Source: Campylobacteraceae bacterium (GTDB taxonomy: Bacteria > Campylobacterota > Campylobacteria > Campylobacterales > Sulfurospirillaceae). From it: 5,761 nt of DNA. The DNA is taken from the NCBI GenBank assembly GCA_027013265.1, contig JALUXQ010000228.1, forward strand, positions 1-5,761, written 5' to 3'. The translations under genes were made by a program, and so were the position numbers. This document shows positions 5,449-5,761 of the stretch, piece after piece (within the stretch, counting starts at the first letter, position 1; each line of letters starts with the position of its first letter). A model generated the notes under the pieces. That model searched no databases and had not been told where the DNA came from. It saw nothing but the letters and a program-made list of their open reading frames with translations.

Positions 5449-5761
5449 GAAAAAAACTCTTCTTTCGTTTTTTATTCTCTACTCTTTTTTTACGATTTTA
5501 CTACTCTCATTTTTGGCGATAACCTACTACAATAATCAAAAAAATCTGATGTTAAAAGATGAAAGGCTACTGCTTTCAAAATATGCAAACAGACAGATAC
5601 AGAAGTTAAAATACCTACATGTAAACTTTGATAAGACAGCTAGAATTTACCCTCGGAACAAAGATTTTAAATCAGGCATATATGATAGTGTCTATACCAA
5701 GATATTTTCATTGCTCGATAGTGATAAGATTGACTTAAATGAAGACATATACCTTCAAAAT
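5405..5761 (+). CDS. Sensor histidine kinase, N-terminal part (cut by window edge)
   Basis: The frame is open from 5393 to the window end and gives 119 residues from TTG 5405. A short cytosolic stretch (SVLKNWDINLRSSEKK, 2-17) leads into a strong membrane helix (about 19-42, LLSFFILYSFFTILLLSFLA). The start of a Lys-rich periplasmic sensor region follows (KYLHVNFDK, then KSGIYDSVYTKIFSLLD). This is the topology of a membrane sensor kinase, and the position directly after an OmpR-type regulator makes it the likely partner. The catalytic domains lie outside the window, so kinase identity rests on context and on the Campylobacterota-typical 'S-EKK-LL-F--LY' lead-in. The gene would overlap the regulator by 44 bases. 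The start is the weakest part of the call. No stop interrupts the frame. Confidence 0.78.
   Translation, partial: MSVLKNWDINLRSSEKKTLLSFFILYSFFTILLLSFLAITYYNNQKNLMLKDERLLLSKYANRQIQKLKYLHVNFDKTARIYPRNKDFKSGIYDSVYTKIFSLLDSDKIDLNEDIYLQN

Larger units (their letters stand above)
597..5761 (+). other. Apparent single operon: MCE transporter, GAF protein, small exported protein, two-component system
   Basis: Eight consecutive plus-strand genes have junctions of: overlap 4 (mlaE/mlaF), gap 9 (mlaF/mlaD), overlap 8 (mlaD/lipoprotein), overlap 31 (lipoprotein/GAF), gap 9 (GAF/DUF1104-like), overlap 4 (DUF1104-like/regulator) and about overlap 44 (regulator/kinase). There is no room for an intergenic terminator, so cotranscription from the promoter near 585 is the simplest reading. 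Internal promoters inside genes cannot be excluded by eye, and the operon may continue beyond the window. Confidence 0.75.

Noticed and set aside
5445..5522. GTG at 5445 overlapping the regulator stop as GTGA, a tempting kinase start
   Set aside because: This frame meets TAA at 5520-5522 after 25 codons and does not encode the membrane helix; the kinase frame is a different one.

Overview
The window looks like chromosomal DNA of a Campylobacterota (epsilonproteobacterial) organism, most like the free-living Sulfurimonas/Sulfurovum type. This is judged from the AT-rich, Lys/Ile/Asn-rich coding, the tightly overlapping genes, a DUF1104-type small secreted protein, and a gene order starting STAS-MlaE / MlaF / MCE protein / auxiliary lipoprotein that recalls the iamB-iamA region of Campylobacter jejuni. 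The assignment comes from reading the sequence only; no database search was run.

Layout: positions 454 to 1 (minus strand) hold the N-terminal 151 residues of an NhaA-type Na+/H+ antiporter, cut by the window edge. Positions 455-596 are a divergent promoter region with a clear extended -10 for nhaA. On the other strand a TATAAT lies so close to the mlaE start codon that its transcript could be leaderless. A tandem 13-bp direct repeat sits just upstream of that TATAAT. From 597 to the window end all genes are on the plus strand and are fused by overlaps or gaps of 9 bases: mlaE (with an N-terminal STAS domain), mlaF, mlaD-like MCE gene, ABC-transport auxiliary lipoprotein, a stand-alone GAF-domain protein, a small exported DUF1104-like protein, an OmpR/PhoB-type response regulator, and the N-terminal 119 residues of its sensor histidine kinase. 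The kinase gene appears to start at a TTG inside the regulator gene.

Working model: the first four genes encode an inner-membrane MCE (Mla-like) phospholipid transporter with a periplasmic MCE tube and an outer-membrane lipoprotein. The same apparent transcription unit continues into a small cytosolic ligand sensor, a small secreted protein and a two-component system. The transporter assignment is well supported by motifs. That the GAF protein and the two-component system monitor or control envelope lipid state is inference from gene order. The most notable points are the operon composition, the full NKxnFx3DE cyclic-nucleotide-type motif in the GAF protein, the Tyr in the usual Ser/Thr position of the STAS domain, the long helical tail on the MCE protein, and the probable leaderless start of mlaE.
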